This document shows positions 14,647 to 22,899 of a DNA stretch of 64,000 nt, in pieces. The position numbers and the translations under genes were made by a program. The notes under the pieces are model-generated. The model had not been told where the DNA came from. It worked only from the letters and a program-made list of their open reading frames with translations, and did no database searches. This DNA comes from Streptomyces antnestii. Its GTDB lineage: Bacteria; Actinomycetota; Actinomycetes; Streptomycetales; Streptomycetaceae. How positions within the stretch are numbered: the stretch's first letter is position 1; every line of letters begins with the position of its first letter. The stretch is taken from assembly GCF_004005495.1 (NCBI RefSeq), contig NZ_RZYA01000004.1, positions 62,001 to 126,000 of the forward strand, read 5' to 3'.

Positions 14647-16635
14647 GTGCCGGCCGTTCCAACGGGCGGCCCGACGGGACGGGGGGCTGTCGCCCGTGAC
14701 GACGGGGGCTCTCGCGGTGACGGAGGCTCTCGTGACGGCGGGGGCTCTCGTGGCGACGGGGGCTCTCGTGACGGCGGGGGCTCTCGTGACGGCGGGGGCT
14801 CTCGTGGCGACGGAGGCTCTCGTGGCGCGGGTGAGGCCGGTGGCGGTGGCCCAGGCCGTGGCGGCGGTGACCGGGGTGCCGGTGATCGTGGCGGTGACCG
14901 GGGTGCCGGTGACCGTGGTGCGGGTGGCCGGGGTGCCGGTGAGGTCGGTGCCGTTGACCACGGCTCCGCCGGCCACGTCGGCACGCTTCCCGGTTCCGCC
15001 GGCCACGCCTCCTCGGTTCCCGGTTCCGCCGATCGCGCTGCCGCGCTTCCCGGTTCCGTCGGCAGCCACGCCTCCTCGGTTCCCGGTTCCGCTGGCAACG
15101 CCTCCGTGCTTCCCGGTTCTGCTGACCGTGCCGCCGCGCTTCCCGGCTCTGTCGGCCACGCTGCCGCGCTTCCTGGCTCAGCCGACCGCGCTTCCGCGCT
15201 TCCCGGTTCCGCCGGCAATCCCGCCACGTTTCCTGGCTCAGTCGGCCACGCCTCCACGCTTCCTGGTTCCGCCGGCAACTCCGGCACGCTTCCTGGCTCC
15301 GTCGGCCACGCCGGCACGCTTGCCGGTTCCGCCGACCGCGCCGCCACGCTTCCCGCCTCCGCCGGCCACGCCTCCACGCCTCCCGGTCCAGCCGACCGCG
15401 CCGCCGCCCCGCGGTGCGAGCGGTCGGCCTGGCGTGATGTGCCGCGGCTCCAGGTGAAGCGCTTCGCCGGTCTCGCCATGGCCGAGGCGCCCGCCCTCGC
15501 GGAGGACATCCTGCGCGAGATCCGCCGCGAGTACCCCCATCTGCCCCTCGTGCTCGACGAGTCCGGCGAGCCCATGGCGCTCGTCGGCATCCGCCGCGCC
15601 ATCGAGGGCTTCGTGCAGCTCCAGCTCGCCGACGCGGAGGACCGGCCGCGCTCCCACCCGGCCGTCTTCCAGGAGTTCGGCCGCGGCCAGAGCCTGCACG
15701 GCCGCAGCCTCGACTCCCTCCAGGCCATGTACCGGCTCGGTGTGCGCCTCGCCTGGCGCCGCCTCGCCGAACTCGGCCAGCGGGCCCTCATCCCGCCGCC
15801 CGCCATGTACGAACTCGCCGAGTCCGGCTTCGAGTACCTCGACGGACTCGTCGACCAGTCCGTACGCGGCTACGCCGAGGCCGCGGCCCGGCAGGCCGGC
15901 GAACGCCTGCGCCTCCAGCGGGGGCTCATCGACCTGCTGCTCGCCGGCCCCGCCGAACAGGCCGGCGGACCCGACCCCGCGCGCGCCCTCGCCGAGCGCG
16001 CCGCCAAGATCGGCTGGCCGCTGCCCGACCGGGTCTCCGTCGGCGTCCTCCTGCGCCCCGCGCGCGAGGCCGTCGCGCCCGCCGTCGGACAGGGCGTGCT
16101 CCTCGACATGGAGACCGAGCAGCCCCGCATGGTCGTGCCCGACCCCGACGCGGCGGGCCGCCCCGAACTGCTGCGCCGCGCCATGGCGGGCTGGTCGGGC
16201 GCCATCGGCCCGCCGGTGCCGCTCGCCGACGCGGCGAAGTCGCTGCGCTGGGCCGAGGCCGCGGTCCGGCTCGTGGAACGCGGGCTGCTCCCGGGCGGCG
16301 AGGTGCTCCACTGCACCGAGCACACCCAGGAACTCGTCCTGCTCCAGCCCGAGGAACTCATCGACGACCTCTCGCGCCGCGCCCTCGCCCCCCTCGCCCA
16401 CTGCGGACCCACCCACGCCGCCCGCCTCGCCGACACGCTCCTCGCCTGGCTGGAGACCCGCGGCGGCGCTCCGGAAGTGGCCGCCCTCCTCGGCGTCCAC
16501 CCGCAGACGGTGCGCTACCGGCTGCGCCAGATACGGGAGTTGTGGGGCGACGAGGTGGACGACCCGGACCGCCGCTTCGAACTGGAACTGGTCCTGCGCG
16601 CACGCCGGCTGAGGGACCGGCGCGGGGGACGGTGA
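14647..16635 (+). CDS. PucR/CdaR-type helix-turn-helix regulator with tandem-repeat N-terminal extension (start uncertain)
   Basis: The conserved protein begins near ERSAWRDVPRL (about residue 258) and runs through a helical sensing region to a C-terminal PucR-type HTH (GGAPEVAALLGVHPQTVRYR) ending at residue 662. Upstream, the frame stays open through 257 residues of repeats: 6-residue units based on DGGSRG, then about fourteen 10-residue units based on GSAGHASTLP. The GTG at 14647 lies 3 bp after the previous stop and has no good ribosome-binding site. A GTG at 15439 could start a repeat-free protein. Codon use in the repeats is poorer in third-position GC than in the core, so translation of the repeats is doubtful. 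Target genes are unknown. Confidence 0.72.
   Translation: MPAVPTGGPTGRGAVARDDGGSRGDGGSRDGGGSRGDGGSRDGGGSRDGGGSRGDGGSRGAGEAGGGGPGRGGGDRGAGDRGGDRGAGDRGAGGRGAGEVGAVDHGSAGHVGTLPGSAGHASSVPGSADRAAALPGSVGSHASSVPGSAGNASVLPGSADRAAALPGSVGHAAALPGSADRASALPGSAGNPATFPGSVGHASTLPGSAGNSGTLPGSVGHAGTLAGSADRAATLPASAGHASTPPGPADRAAAPRCERSAWRDVPRLQVKRFAGLAMAEAPALAEDILREIRREYPHLPLVLDESGEPMALVGIRRAIEGFVQLQLADAEDRPRSHPAVFQEFGRGQSLHGRSLDSLQAMYRLGVRLAWRRLAELGQRALIPPPAMYELAESGFEYLDGLVDQSVRGYAEAAARQAGERLRLQRGLIDLLLAGPAEQAGGPDPARALAERAAKIGWPLPDRVSVGVLLRPAREAVAPAVGQGVLLDMETEQPRMVVPDPDAAGRPELLRRAMAGWSGAIGPPVPLADAAKSLRWAEAAVRLVERGLLPGGEVLHCTEHTQELVLLQPEELIDDLSRRALAPLAHCGPTHAARLADTLLAWLETRGGAPEVAALLGVHPQTVRYRLRQIRELWGDEVDDPDRRFELELVLRARRLRDRRGGR
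14701..15415 (+). repeat. Two tandem repeat arrays (18-bp and about 30-bp units)
   Basis: Seven 18-bp units of the GACGGGGGCTCTCGTGGC type occupy 14701-14826. A transition of GGTGCCGGTGA-like words fills about 14839-14946. From about 14986 to 15415 come roughly fourteen degenerate 30-bp units built on CTTCCCGGTTCCGCCGGC. Both strands and several frames stay open through the arrays because the unit lengths are multiples of three. Unit sequence varies by substitution, which suggests repeated expansion and drift. Confidence 0.9.
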
Positions 16636-16662
16636 CGCCGGTGACGGCGAAGGACGGTGACC

Positions 16663-16699
16663 GCGGAAGCGGGCAAGGTGTCGGAACACCCGCTTCCGC
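16663..16699. terminator. Perfect 11-bp stem-loop after the PucR-type gene
   Basis: GCGGAAGCGGG (16663-16673) pairs exactly with CCCGCTTCCGC (16689-16699) across a 15-nt loop, 28 bp after the stop codon. No T-run follows, as is usual for Streptomyces. It also lies about 60 bp before the next gene, so a regulatory role for that gene is possible. Confidence 0.6.
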
Positions 16700-16759
16700 A
16701 CAGAACTTTCACAGCACCGGCTTTTCCCGTTACGGCGTGGCGCCTAGCCTCCATGCGTC

Positions 16760-17446
16760 ATGGACTACTGCCACCCGTGCCGCAGGCACCTCAACGGCGC
16801 CCTCGCCTGCCCGGGGTGCGGCACGCCCGCCGACGCGTGCCGCGAGCATGCGGAGGCGCTCGCCGCACAGGAGCCGGCCGAGGGTGCCGGTGTCGCTCAC
16901 GCCGACGAACCCGCGTACCCCCGCCGCTCCCGCAGGGAACGCCGTGAGTCGGTTGCCCGCAGGGCGCACCGGCGTCGGCGCAACAAGATCGTGTTCGCCG
17001 CCGCCGGACTCGCGCTCGCCGCGGGCGGCCTCAGCTTCGCGGAGCTCGGCACGGAGTCGTCGGCCGACGGTGACGGGCGCGGCTCGTCCTCGTCCGCCGA
17101 GGAGGCCGCCGACCGCGAGGCCGCGGCCGCCGCGTCCTCGGCGGCCGCCTCCCCGACGGGCGGCGCCACGACCGCGCCGGACCCGCACGCGCCGACCTCC
17201 TCGGCCTCCCCGTCGCCGTCCGCGTCGGAGTCCGACGACGTGAAGAAGGGCGACAAGGAGAAGGAGGCGGCGGCGGTCGACCGGAACCCGGGCGGTGCCA
17301 CGGCCGCGCCCGCCGCCACACCGACGTCCGGCGGCGCGCCCACCGAGACCCCCCGCCGACCCGCCCCTCACCCCACGACCACACCCCCCGCGCCGGTCCC
17401 CACCCCGACGCACTCATGCGACCGGTTCCTGTGGTGGTGCACCTAG
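16760..17446 (+). CDS. SCO2400-family zinc-ribbon membrane protein
   Basis: A 228-residue protein. Residues 3-22 form a CxxC...CxxC zinc ribbon (YCHPCRRHLNGALACPGCG). A basic stretch (RRERRESVARRAHRRRR) precedes a single membrane helix (about residues 75-93). The remaining 135 residues are a Ser/Ala/Pro/Thr-rich, presumably outside stalk ending in CDRFLWWCT, whose two cysteines may bridge. This matches the SCO2400 family of streptomycetes. Membrane topology suggests a cytosolic zinc finger tethered to an extracellular tail, as in some anti-sigma-like or signalling proteins, but no function is known to me. Confidence 0.82.
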   Translation: MDYCHPCRRHLNGALACPGCGTPADACREHAEALAAQEPAEGAGVAHADEPAYPRRSRRERRESVARRAHRRRRNKIVFAAAGLALAAGGLSFAELGTESSADGDGRGSSSSAEEAADREAAAAASSAAASPTGGATTAPDPHAPTSSASPSPSASESDDVKKGDKEKEAAAVDRNPGGATAAPAATPTSGGAPTETPRRPAPHPTTTPPAPVPTPTHSCDRFLWWCT

Positions 17447-17503
17447 GGGGTGTCTGACACCCCTTAGCGCCCCTTAGCGCCCCGGAGGTCCTGGCGGGCG
17501 GTG

Positions 17504-17953
17504 TCAGTCCGCCGTGTCCCCGCCCAGCATCTTGCGCAGCAGCCCCCGCAGCACTTCCTGCTCCGTCTCGGTGAGCCCGGCGACGGCCCCGCACGCGAAG
17601 CTCAGGTTTCCCCTGACGCCGCGCGCCATCCGTACGCCCTCGTCCGTCGGGGCGGCCAGCTTCACCCGGCGGTCGGCCGGGTCGGGGCGGCGTTCGACGA
17701 GGCCGCGCGCCTCCAGGCGGTCGACGAGCCCGGTGATGTTCGACGGCTCGCAGTTCACCTGCTGCGCGATGCGCCGCATGGGCATCGGCTCGTGGGAGAG
17801 CAGGTCGAGGACGCGCGCCTGCGCCGCCGTGAGGCCCTGGCCTCCGGCGGCCTGCTCGTACTCCTTGTAGTGGCGCGCGACGAACGTGCCGATCATTGCG
17901 ACGAGGTCGGCTGTCGCGGGGTCGGGTTCCGGGACGGAATTGCTTGCGGCCAT
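17504..17953 (-). CDS. MarR-family transcriptional regulator
   Basis: A 149-residue winged-helix protein: recognition region RRIAQQVNCEPSNITGLVDR and the wing signature DPADRR. It diverges from the oxidoreductase at 18041 and probably represses it. The reactive cysteine that OhrR proteins carry near residue 15 is missing, so despite Ohr lying two genes away it is unlikely to be an organic-peroxide sensor of that type. The ATG at 17953 is preferred (GGGGG just upstream); an ATG at 17971 adds six residues and lies inside the inverted repeat described in the intergenic region. Confidence 0.87.
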   Translation of the reverse strand: MAASNSVPEPDPATADLVAMIGTFVARHYKEYEQAAGGQGLTAAQARVLDLLSHEPMPMRRIAQQVNCEPSNITGLVDRLEARGLVERRPDPADRRVKLAAPTDEGVRMARGVRGNLSFACGAVAGLTETEQEVLRGLLRKMLGGDTAD

Positions 17954-17970
17954 GTCCCCCAGAGTACCCA

Positions 17971-18021
17971 TTTACTTGACACTATGAAATATCGAGGAGC
18001 ATGGTTGTTTCAGCAAGTGAA
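17971..18021. promoter_or_regulatory. Candidate MarR operator and promoter
   Basis: TTTACTTG (17971-17978) and CAAGTGAA (18014-18021) form an inverted pair matching at 7 of 8 positions, flanking the divergent promoter region. A TTGACA hexamer at 17976-17981 could be the -35 element of the oxidoreductase gene, though no convincing -10 follows. Assigned from position; binding is untested. Confidence 0.4.
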
Positions 18022-18040
18022 GCAATCAGGAGGTCCACGC

Positions 18041-19072
18041 ATGTCTGTCGACACCCCCCAGCTCCCCGCCACGAGCCGTGAGTGGCACCTGGTCAGCCGC
18101 CCGGTCGGCTGGCCGAAGCCCGAGGACTTCGAGCTCCGCGAGGTGGAGATCGCACAGCCCGGCCCCGGCCAGGTGCTCGTGAAGAACCTCTACGTGTCCG
18201 TGGACCCGTACATGCGCGGCCGCATGAGCGCGGCCAAGTCGTACGTCGCCCCGTACGAGCTGGGCAAGGCGATGCAGGGCGGCGCGGTCGGCGTGGTCGT
18301 CGCCTCGAACGACGAGGGTGTGGCCGTCGGTGACCACGTGCTGCACTTCAACGGCTGGCGCGAGTACGCCACCTTCGACGCCAAGCAGGCCGTGACGGTC
18401 GACCCGGAGGCCGCGCCCCTGTCGGCGTACCTCGGCGTCCTCGGCATGACGGGTCTGACGGCGTATGCGGGTCTGACGCGCACCCTCTCCTTCAAGGAGG
18501 GCGACACGGTCTTCGTCTCCGGCGCGGCCGGCGCGGTCGGCAGCCAGGTCGGCCAGATCGCGAAGCTCAAGGGCGCCGCGCGCGTCATCGGCTCCGCGGG
18601 CTCCGACGAGAAGGTCAAGCTCCTCGTCGAGGAGTACGGCTTCGACGCGGCGTTCAACTACAAGAACGGCTCTGTCTTCGAGCAGCTCAAGCAGGCGGCC
18701 CCCGACGGCATCGACGTCTACTTCGACAACGTCGGCGGCGACCACCTCGAAGCGGCGATCGGGCAGCTCAACCGGGACGGGCGCATCGCGATCTGCGGCG
18801 CGATCTCGGTCTACAACGCCACCGAGCCCGCCCCCGGCCCGCGCAACCTGGCCCGCCTGATCCAGACCCGCGGCCGTATCGAGGGCTTCCTGGTCGGCGA
18901 CCACTACGACCTGCAGCCGCAGTTCGTGCAGGAGGTCGGCGCCTGGGTCCGCTCCGGCGAGCTCAAGTACCGCGAGACCGTCGTCGAGGGCATCGAGAAC
19001 AACCTGGAGGCGTTCCTCGGGGTTCTGCGCGGCGACAACATCGGAAAGATGGTCGTCAAGCTGGGTGAGTGA
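18041..19072 (+). CDS. NADP-dependent medium-chain oxidoreductase (zinc-independent MDR family)
   Basis: A 343-residue enzyme of the leukotriene-B4 dehydrogenase/curcumin-reductase branch of the MDR superfamily, which reduces activated carbon-carbon double bonds with NADPH. Visible features are the family opening SVDPYMRGRM, the nucleotide-binding loop SGAAGAVGSQVGQIA, and FDNVGGDHLEAAI. There are no zinc-ligand cysteines, as expected. An AGGAGG 7 nt before the ATG fixes the start. It is controlled, most likely, by the divergent MarR regulator. The substrate is probably a reactive enone or quinone; the exact compound is unknown. Confidence 0.9.
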   Translation: MSVDTPQLPATSREWHLVSRPVGWPKPEDFELREVEIAQPGPGQVLVKNLYVSVDPYMRGRMSAAKSYVAPYELGKAMQGGAVGVVVASNDEGVAVGDHVLHFNGWREYATFDAKQAVTVDPEAAPLSAYLGVLGMTGLTAYAGLTRTLSFKEGDTVFVSGAAGAVGSQVGQIAKLKGAARVIGSAGSDEKVKLLVEEYGFDAAFNYKNGSVFEQLKQAAPDGIDVYFDNVGGDHLEAAIGQLNRDGRIAICGAISVYNATEPAPGPRNLARLIQTRGRIEGFLVGDHYDLQPQFVQEVGAWVRSGELKYRETVVEGIENNLEAFLGVLRGDNIGKMVVKLGE

Positions 19073-19190
19073 CCGCCGGATGGCCCCCGAGTGACCCCGG
19101 TCACGCTCGTTTCTTCCGGGATTCGATAATCTCTTTCCGCCTACCGGATCAACGTGCCGGATCAAGCGTGATCGAATGAGGGAGTACGGG

Positions 19191-19613
19191 ATGCCCATCC
19201 AGCAGTCGGACGTCGTCTACACCGCCGTGGCCACCGCGGAGAACGGCCGTGACGGCCGCGTCTCCACGGACGACGGCAAGCTCGACGTCGTCGTGAACCC
19301 GCCCAAGGAGCAGGGCGGCAGCGGCGCCGGCACCAACCCGGAGCAGCTGTTCGCCGCCGGCTACAGCGCCTGCTTCCAGGGCGCCCTCGCCGTGGTCGCC
19401 CGCCAGGAGAACGCCGACATCTCCGGCTCGACCGTCACCGCGCACGTGGGCATCGGCAAGAACGACGAGGGCTTCGGCCTCATCGTCGAGATCGCCGCCA
19501 AGATCCCGAACGTGGACGCGGCCACCGCCAAGTCCCTGGTCGAGAAGGCCCACCAGGTGTGCCCGTACTCCAAGGCCACCCGCGGCAACATCACGGTCAC
19601 GCTCTCGGCCTGA
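19191..19613 (+). CDS. ohr: Organic hydroperoxide resistance protein Ohr
   Basis: A 140-residue OsmC/Ohr-family thiol peroxidase that reduces organic hydroperoxides to alcohols. Both catalytic cysteines are present: C61 in YSACFQGAL and C124 in HQVCPYSKAT, with the Ohr-type NPEQLFAAGY segment. I take the ATG at 19191, preceded by GGGAG, rather than an in-frame ATG five codons upstream. It has its own upstream region of 118 bp after the oxidoreductase gene and no adjacent ohrR. Confidence 0.93.
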   Translation: MPIQQSDVVYTAVATAENGRDGRVSTDDGKLDVVVNPPKEQGGSGAGTNPEQLFAAGYSACFQGALAVVARQENADISGSTVTAHVGIGKNDEGFGLIVEIAAKIPNVDAATAKSLVEKAHQVCPYSKATRGNITVTLSA

Positions 19614-19678
19614 GCCGCGACCCGGTCCCGGCCCGTACCCCACGCGAGGGGTGCGGGCCGGTCCCCTAGGGTGTTCCC

Positions 19679-20458
19679 ATGCGTGATCTCGGGGCGGGCT
19701 TCGGCTACTTGATGAAGGGCCAGCGCTGGGTCTCCCAGCACGGCAAGCAGTTCGGCATGGGGCTCCTGCCCGGCCTGATCACCCTGGTCCTGTACGCGGC
19801 GGCGCTGGTGTGCCTGGCCGTGTGGGGCGACGACTTCGTCACCTGGGCGACCCCCTTCGCCGACGGCTGGACCTCGCCGTGGGCCGGCCTGTTCCGCGGC
19901 TTCCTGACCGGCGTCCTCTTCGCCCTCGTCCTGCTGCTCGCCGTCCTCACCTTCACCGCCGTCACCCTCCTCGTCGGCCAGCCCTTCTACGAGTCCCTGT
20001 CGGAGAAGGTCGACCTCGCCGAGGGCGGCCACGCGCCCGAGTCGGGCCTGCCGCTCTGGCGCGAACTGTGGATCTCCGCGCGCGACAGCCTGCGCATCCT
20101 GGTCCGTGCCGCCGTCTGGGGCGTCCTGCTCTTCGCCCTCGGCTTCCTCCCGTTCGTCGGTCAGACCGTCGTCCCGGTGATCGGCTTCTTCATCACCGGC
20201 TTCTTCCTGACCGAGGAGCTCACCGCGGTCGCGCTCCAGCGCCGCAGCGTCGAACTGCGTGAGCGCCTCGCCCTGCTGCGCTCCCGCAAGGGCCTCGCCT
20301 GGGGCTTCGGCACGCCGCTCGCGGTCGCGTTCCTGGTGCCGTTCGTGGCGGTGTTCCTGATGCCGGGCGCGGTGGCGGGCGCGACCCTGATGGCCCGTGA
20401 CCTGCTCGGCGAGACCGCGGGCCCCGCACGCGGCGCGGGCGAACCGGCGACACGCTGA
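19679..20458 (+). CDS. EI24-domain membrane protein (CysZ-like)
   Basis: A 259-residue membrane protein with about four to six helices, including the re-entrant hydrophobic pairs typical of the EI24/CysZ fold (TLVLYAAALVCLAVWG, then LLAVLTFTAVTLLVGQPFYE). The motif LVGQPFYESLSEKVD is the family hallmark. E. coli CysZ mediates sulfate uptake, but actinobacterial EI24 proteins have no proven substrate. It stands 65 bp after ohr with no visible terminator between, so it may be read through. The Gly/Ala-rich C terminus is disordered. Confidence 0.85.
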   Translation: MRDLGAGFGYLMKGQRWVSQHGKQFGMGLLPGLITLVLYAAALVCLAVWGDDFVTWATPFADGWTSPWAGLFRGFLTGVLFALVLLLAVLTFTAVTLLVGQPFYESLSEKVDLAEGGHAPESGLPLWRELWISARDSLRILVRAAVWGVLLFALGFLPFVGQTVVPVIGFFITGFFLTEELTAVALQRRSVELRERLALLRSRKGLAWGFGTPLAVAFLVPFVAVFLMPGAVAGATLMARDLLGETAGPARGAGEPATR

Positions 20459-20574
20459 CTCCGCCGCCCGCCCAGATGCCCTGGGCGGGCACACCTACGT
20501 GACGCGGTCTGCCACGTGACGCGGTCTCCCACGTCGTAGCGCCCTGCCCGCCGCCCAGGCGCTAGCGTCGGGAC

Positions 20575-21384
20575 ATGGAAAAGATCGCCTTCCTCGGCCT
20601 CGGTCACATGGGCGCACCCATGGCGCGCCACCTCCTCGACGCCGGACACCCCCTGACCGTCTGGAACCGCACCCCCGCGAAGGCCGCCCCCCTCGTCGAA
20701 CGGGGCGCCGCGCTCGCCGACAGTCCCGCCGACGCCGTGCGCGACGCCGACGTCGTCATCACCATGCTCGCCACCCCGGACGCCGTGTCCGAGGTCGCCG
20801 ACGCCATCACGCCCGTGCTGCGCCCCGGCTCGCACTGGGTGGAGATGTCGACCATCGGACCCGACGCCGTACGGCAGTTGGCGGCGCGCCTGGGAGACGG
20901 GGTGACCCTCGTCGACGCGCCCGTCATGGGCAGCACCGACAAGGCCGAGGCGGCCGAACTCGGCATCCTCGCGGGCGGCGACGCGGCCGGCGTCGAAGGC
21001 GTGCTCGCCCGTCTCGGGACGGTCACCCGCACCGGAGCGCCCGGCTCCGGCGCCGCGCTCAAACTCGTCGTCAACACCGCGGTCCTCGGCGGCGTCGGCC
21101 TGGTCGCCGAGGCCATGGCGCTCGCCGACGCGCTCGGCCTGCCCGAGGACGTGGCGAAGGGCGCGCTCGCCGCGGGTCCCCTCGGCGGGGCCCTCGCCCG
21201 CGCCTTCGCGACGGACGTGCACTTCGGCTCGGACCTCGCCGTCAAGGACATCGCCCTGGCCACCGCGACCACCGAACTCCCCGCCATGGAAGCCGTCCTC
21301 AGCCACTTCAAGGCGGTCGCCGCGGACCCGTCCCTCGCCCACGAGGACATCGCGCGGGCCGTCACCCGTATCCGGGAGCGGTAG
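20575..21384 (+). CDS. Beta-hydroxyacid dehydrogenase family (3-hydroxyisobutyrate dehydrogenase-like) NAD(P)-dependent oxidoreductase
   Basis: A 269-residue two-domain enzyme. The N-terminal Rossmann loop GLGHMGAPMA binds NAD(P), followed by the cofactor-specificity arginine in WNRT. The substrate-binding motif is VDAPVMGSTDKA, altered from the usual DAPVSGG, and the catalytic lysine lies in GAALKLVVN. The altered substrate loop places it with imine-reductase or glyoxylate-reductase-like branches rather than true 3-hydroxyisobutyrate dehydrogenase. Short for the family (about 290 residues) but complete. It is followed 20 bp later by the YrdB gene and probably co-transcribed. Confidence 0.85.
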   Translation: MEKIAFLGLGHMGAPMARHLLDAGHPLTVWNRTPAKAAPLVERGAALADSPADAVRDADVVITMLATPDAVSEVADAITPVLRPGSHWVEMSTIGPDAVRQLAARLGDGVTLVDAPVMGSTDKAEAAELGILAGGDAAGVEGVLARLGTVTRTGAPGSGAALKLVVNTAVLGGVGLVAEAMALADALGLPEDVAKGALAAGPLGGALARAFATDVHFGSDLAVKDIALATATTELPAMEAVLSHFKAVAADPSLAHEDIARAVTRIRER

Positions 21385-21404
21385 GCCCGGTCCATACTGC
21401 GGCC

Positions 21405-21734
21405 ATGAAAACGGCGAACCTGGGCGTCCTCTTCCTCATAGAACTGGCCGCCCTGGCGGCGGTCGCCTACTGGGGGTTCACCCGCGACGTCGCGACCCCG
21501 CTCGCCTGGCTGCTCGCGCTCGGGGCCGTCGCGGTGATGGTCACGCTGTGGGCGCTGTTCGGATCCCAGAAGGCTTCGTACAAGACGAGGGGCGCGGTCC
21601 GGGTCGCCTTCGAGGTGGTCTGGTTCGGGGCGGGCGCGGCCGGGCTCGTGCTGGCCGGGGCGATCGGCTGGGCGGTCGTCTACGCCGCAGTGTGCGTGGT
21701 GAGCAAGACGCTCGCGGTGATCTGGCACCAGTAA
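21405..21734 (+). CDS. YrdB-family (DUF2568) four-helix membrane protein
   Basis: A 109-residue protein with four hydrophobic helices and short loops, matching YrdB/DUF2568: an N-terminal LIELAALAAVAYWGF, a middle WALFGSQKA loop and a C-terminal helix pair. No function is established for the family. It follows the dehydrogenase closely on the same strand. Confidence 0.85.
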   Translation: MKTANLGVLFLIELAALAAVAYWGFTRDVATPLAWLLALGAVAVMVTLWALFGSQKASYKTRGAVRVAFEVVWFGAGAAGLVLAGAIGWAVVYAAVCVVSKTLAVIWHQ

Positions 21735-21790
21735 GCGCCGCCATACACAAGGGAGTTAACGCGCCTTCACGCCCGCCGGCCCGTCCGTCG

Positions 21791-22825
21791 TCACACGCGC
21801 GTGCCGAAGCCGTACACCGTCTCCGACCGGAACACCTCGCCCGGCCTCAGCTCCGTCGTCGGGAAGTGCGGCCGGTTGGGGGAGTCCGGGAAGTGCTGGG
21901 TCTCCAGGGCGATCCCGGCGCCGGGCGCGAACGGCAGCGCGTCGTCGAAGTGGTCGGACGTGTACAGCTGGAGCCCCGGCTCGGTCGTCGCCACGGACAG
22001 CGTCCGCCCCGACGCCGGGTCGTACAGCCCGGCCACCTCGACCGGCGTCGCAGTCACCCCCTTGTCGAGCACGTAGTTGCGGTCGTGACCGAGCCCCGGC
22101 TCCCTCGGCTCCCGGAAGTCGTACGCCGTGCCCGCCACCTCGGCGAACTCCCCGGTCGGCACGAGATCCGCGTCCGCCGGCGTGTACCGCGAGGCCGCGA
22201 TCCGCACCTCGTGCCCGCCCGCCGCGTCACCGCAGTCCGCGCCGCCCAGATTCCAGTACGTGTGGTTCGTCAGATTCACGACGGTCGGCGCGTCGGTCAC
22301 CGCCTCGTACGCGATCCGCAGCGCCCCGTCCTCGTCGAGCGTGTACGTCGCCGAGACCTCCAGGCGCCCGGGGAAACCCTCCTCGCCGTGCGGGCTCACG
22401 CGGTGCAGGCGCACACCGTGCTCGACCGGTTCCGCGTCCCAGACACGCTTGTCGAAGCCGCGCCCGCCGCCGTGCAGCGCGTTCGGCCCGTTGTTCTGCG
22501 CCAGGTGGTAGGTCCGGCCGTCGAGCAGGAAGCGGCCGCCCGCGATCCGGTTCGCGTACCGGCCGACCAGCGCGCCCAGGAACGGCCCCGGATGCGCCAG
22601 ATAGCCCTCCAGGGACGGGAACCCGAGCACCACGTCCGCCGTCACACCCGCCCGGTCGGGAACCTCCGCCGACTGCACGATCCCGCCGTACGTCAGGACG
22701 CGCACCCGCACCCCGCCACGTTCGAGCGTCCAGCGGTGGACGGGGGTGACGGCGGTGACGGGGGTGCCATCGGAACTGCCGTAGGGGCTGCCGCCGGGGA
22801 GCGTGCCGAAGAGTTCGCTGCGCAT
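21791..22825 (-). CDS. galM: Aldose 1-epimerase (galactose mutarotase family)
   Basis: A 344-residue beta-sandwich enzyme interconverting alpha and beta anomers of aldoses. The family residues are visible: NALHGGGRGFDK, the catalytic histidine in NHTYWNLGG and the catalytic glutamate in ALETQHFPDSPN. The N-terminal 30 residues are an extension before the core. It stands alone, convergent with the YrdB gene, with no sugar-uptake genes nearby, so the specific sugar cannot be inferred. Confidence 0.9.
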   Translation of the reverse strand: MRSELFGTLPGGSPYGSSDGTPVTAVTPVHRWTLERGGVRVRVLTYGGIVQSAEVPDRAGVTADVVLGFPSLEGYLAHPGPFLGALVGRYANRIAGGRFLLDGRTYHLAQNNGPNALHGGGRGFDKRVWDAEPVEHGVRLHRVSPHGEEGFPGRLEVSATYTLDEDGALRIAYEAVTDAPTVVNLTNHTYWNLGGADCGDAAGGHEVRIAASRYTPADADLVPTGEFAEVAGTAYDFREPREPGLGHDRNYVLDKGVTATPVEVAGLYDPASGRTLSVATTEPGLQLYTSDHFDDALPFAPGAGIALETQHFPDSPNRPHFPTTELRPGEVFRSETVYGFGTRV

Positions 22826-22853
22826 GATCGAGACCCTACGCCGGGGCCCTGTC

Positions 22854-22899
22854 CGCGACTCAGGCGATCGGTCGCCCTCGCGCGACTCAGGCGATCGGT
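22854..22899. repeat. 19-bp direct repeat around the SGNH stop codon
   Basis: CGCGACTCAGGCGATCGGT is present at 22854-22872 and 22881-22899; the second copy contains the stop codon of the SGNH lipoprotein gene. It is probably a small tandem duplication that copied the gene's 3' end. Confidence 0.6.

Noticed and set aside
14701..15415. CRISPR array
   Set aside because: Repeats are head-to-tail without unique spacers and unit sequences drift; there are no cas genes.
14696..15457. Plus-strand frame with VPPATPPRFP-type units and high third-position GC
   Set aside because: It ends inside the regulator, has no recognisable domain and no start signal. The higher GC3 can result from repeat composition.
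14481..15806. Minus-strand open frame through the repeats (Glu-Pro-Gly-Ser units) opposite the PucR-type gene
   Set aside because: It begins inside the conserved regulator coding sequence on the opposite strand and has no ribosome site; unit lengths divisible by three keep all frames open. It is mentioned only as an alternative reading.
17504..17953. OhrR identity for the MarR regulator
   Set aside because: The N-terminal reactive cysteine of OhrR is absent and the divergent gene is not ohr.
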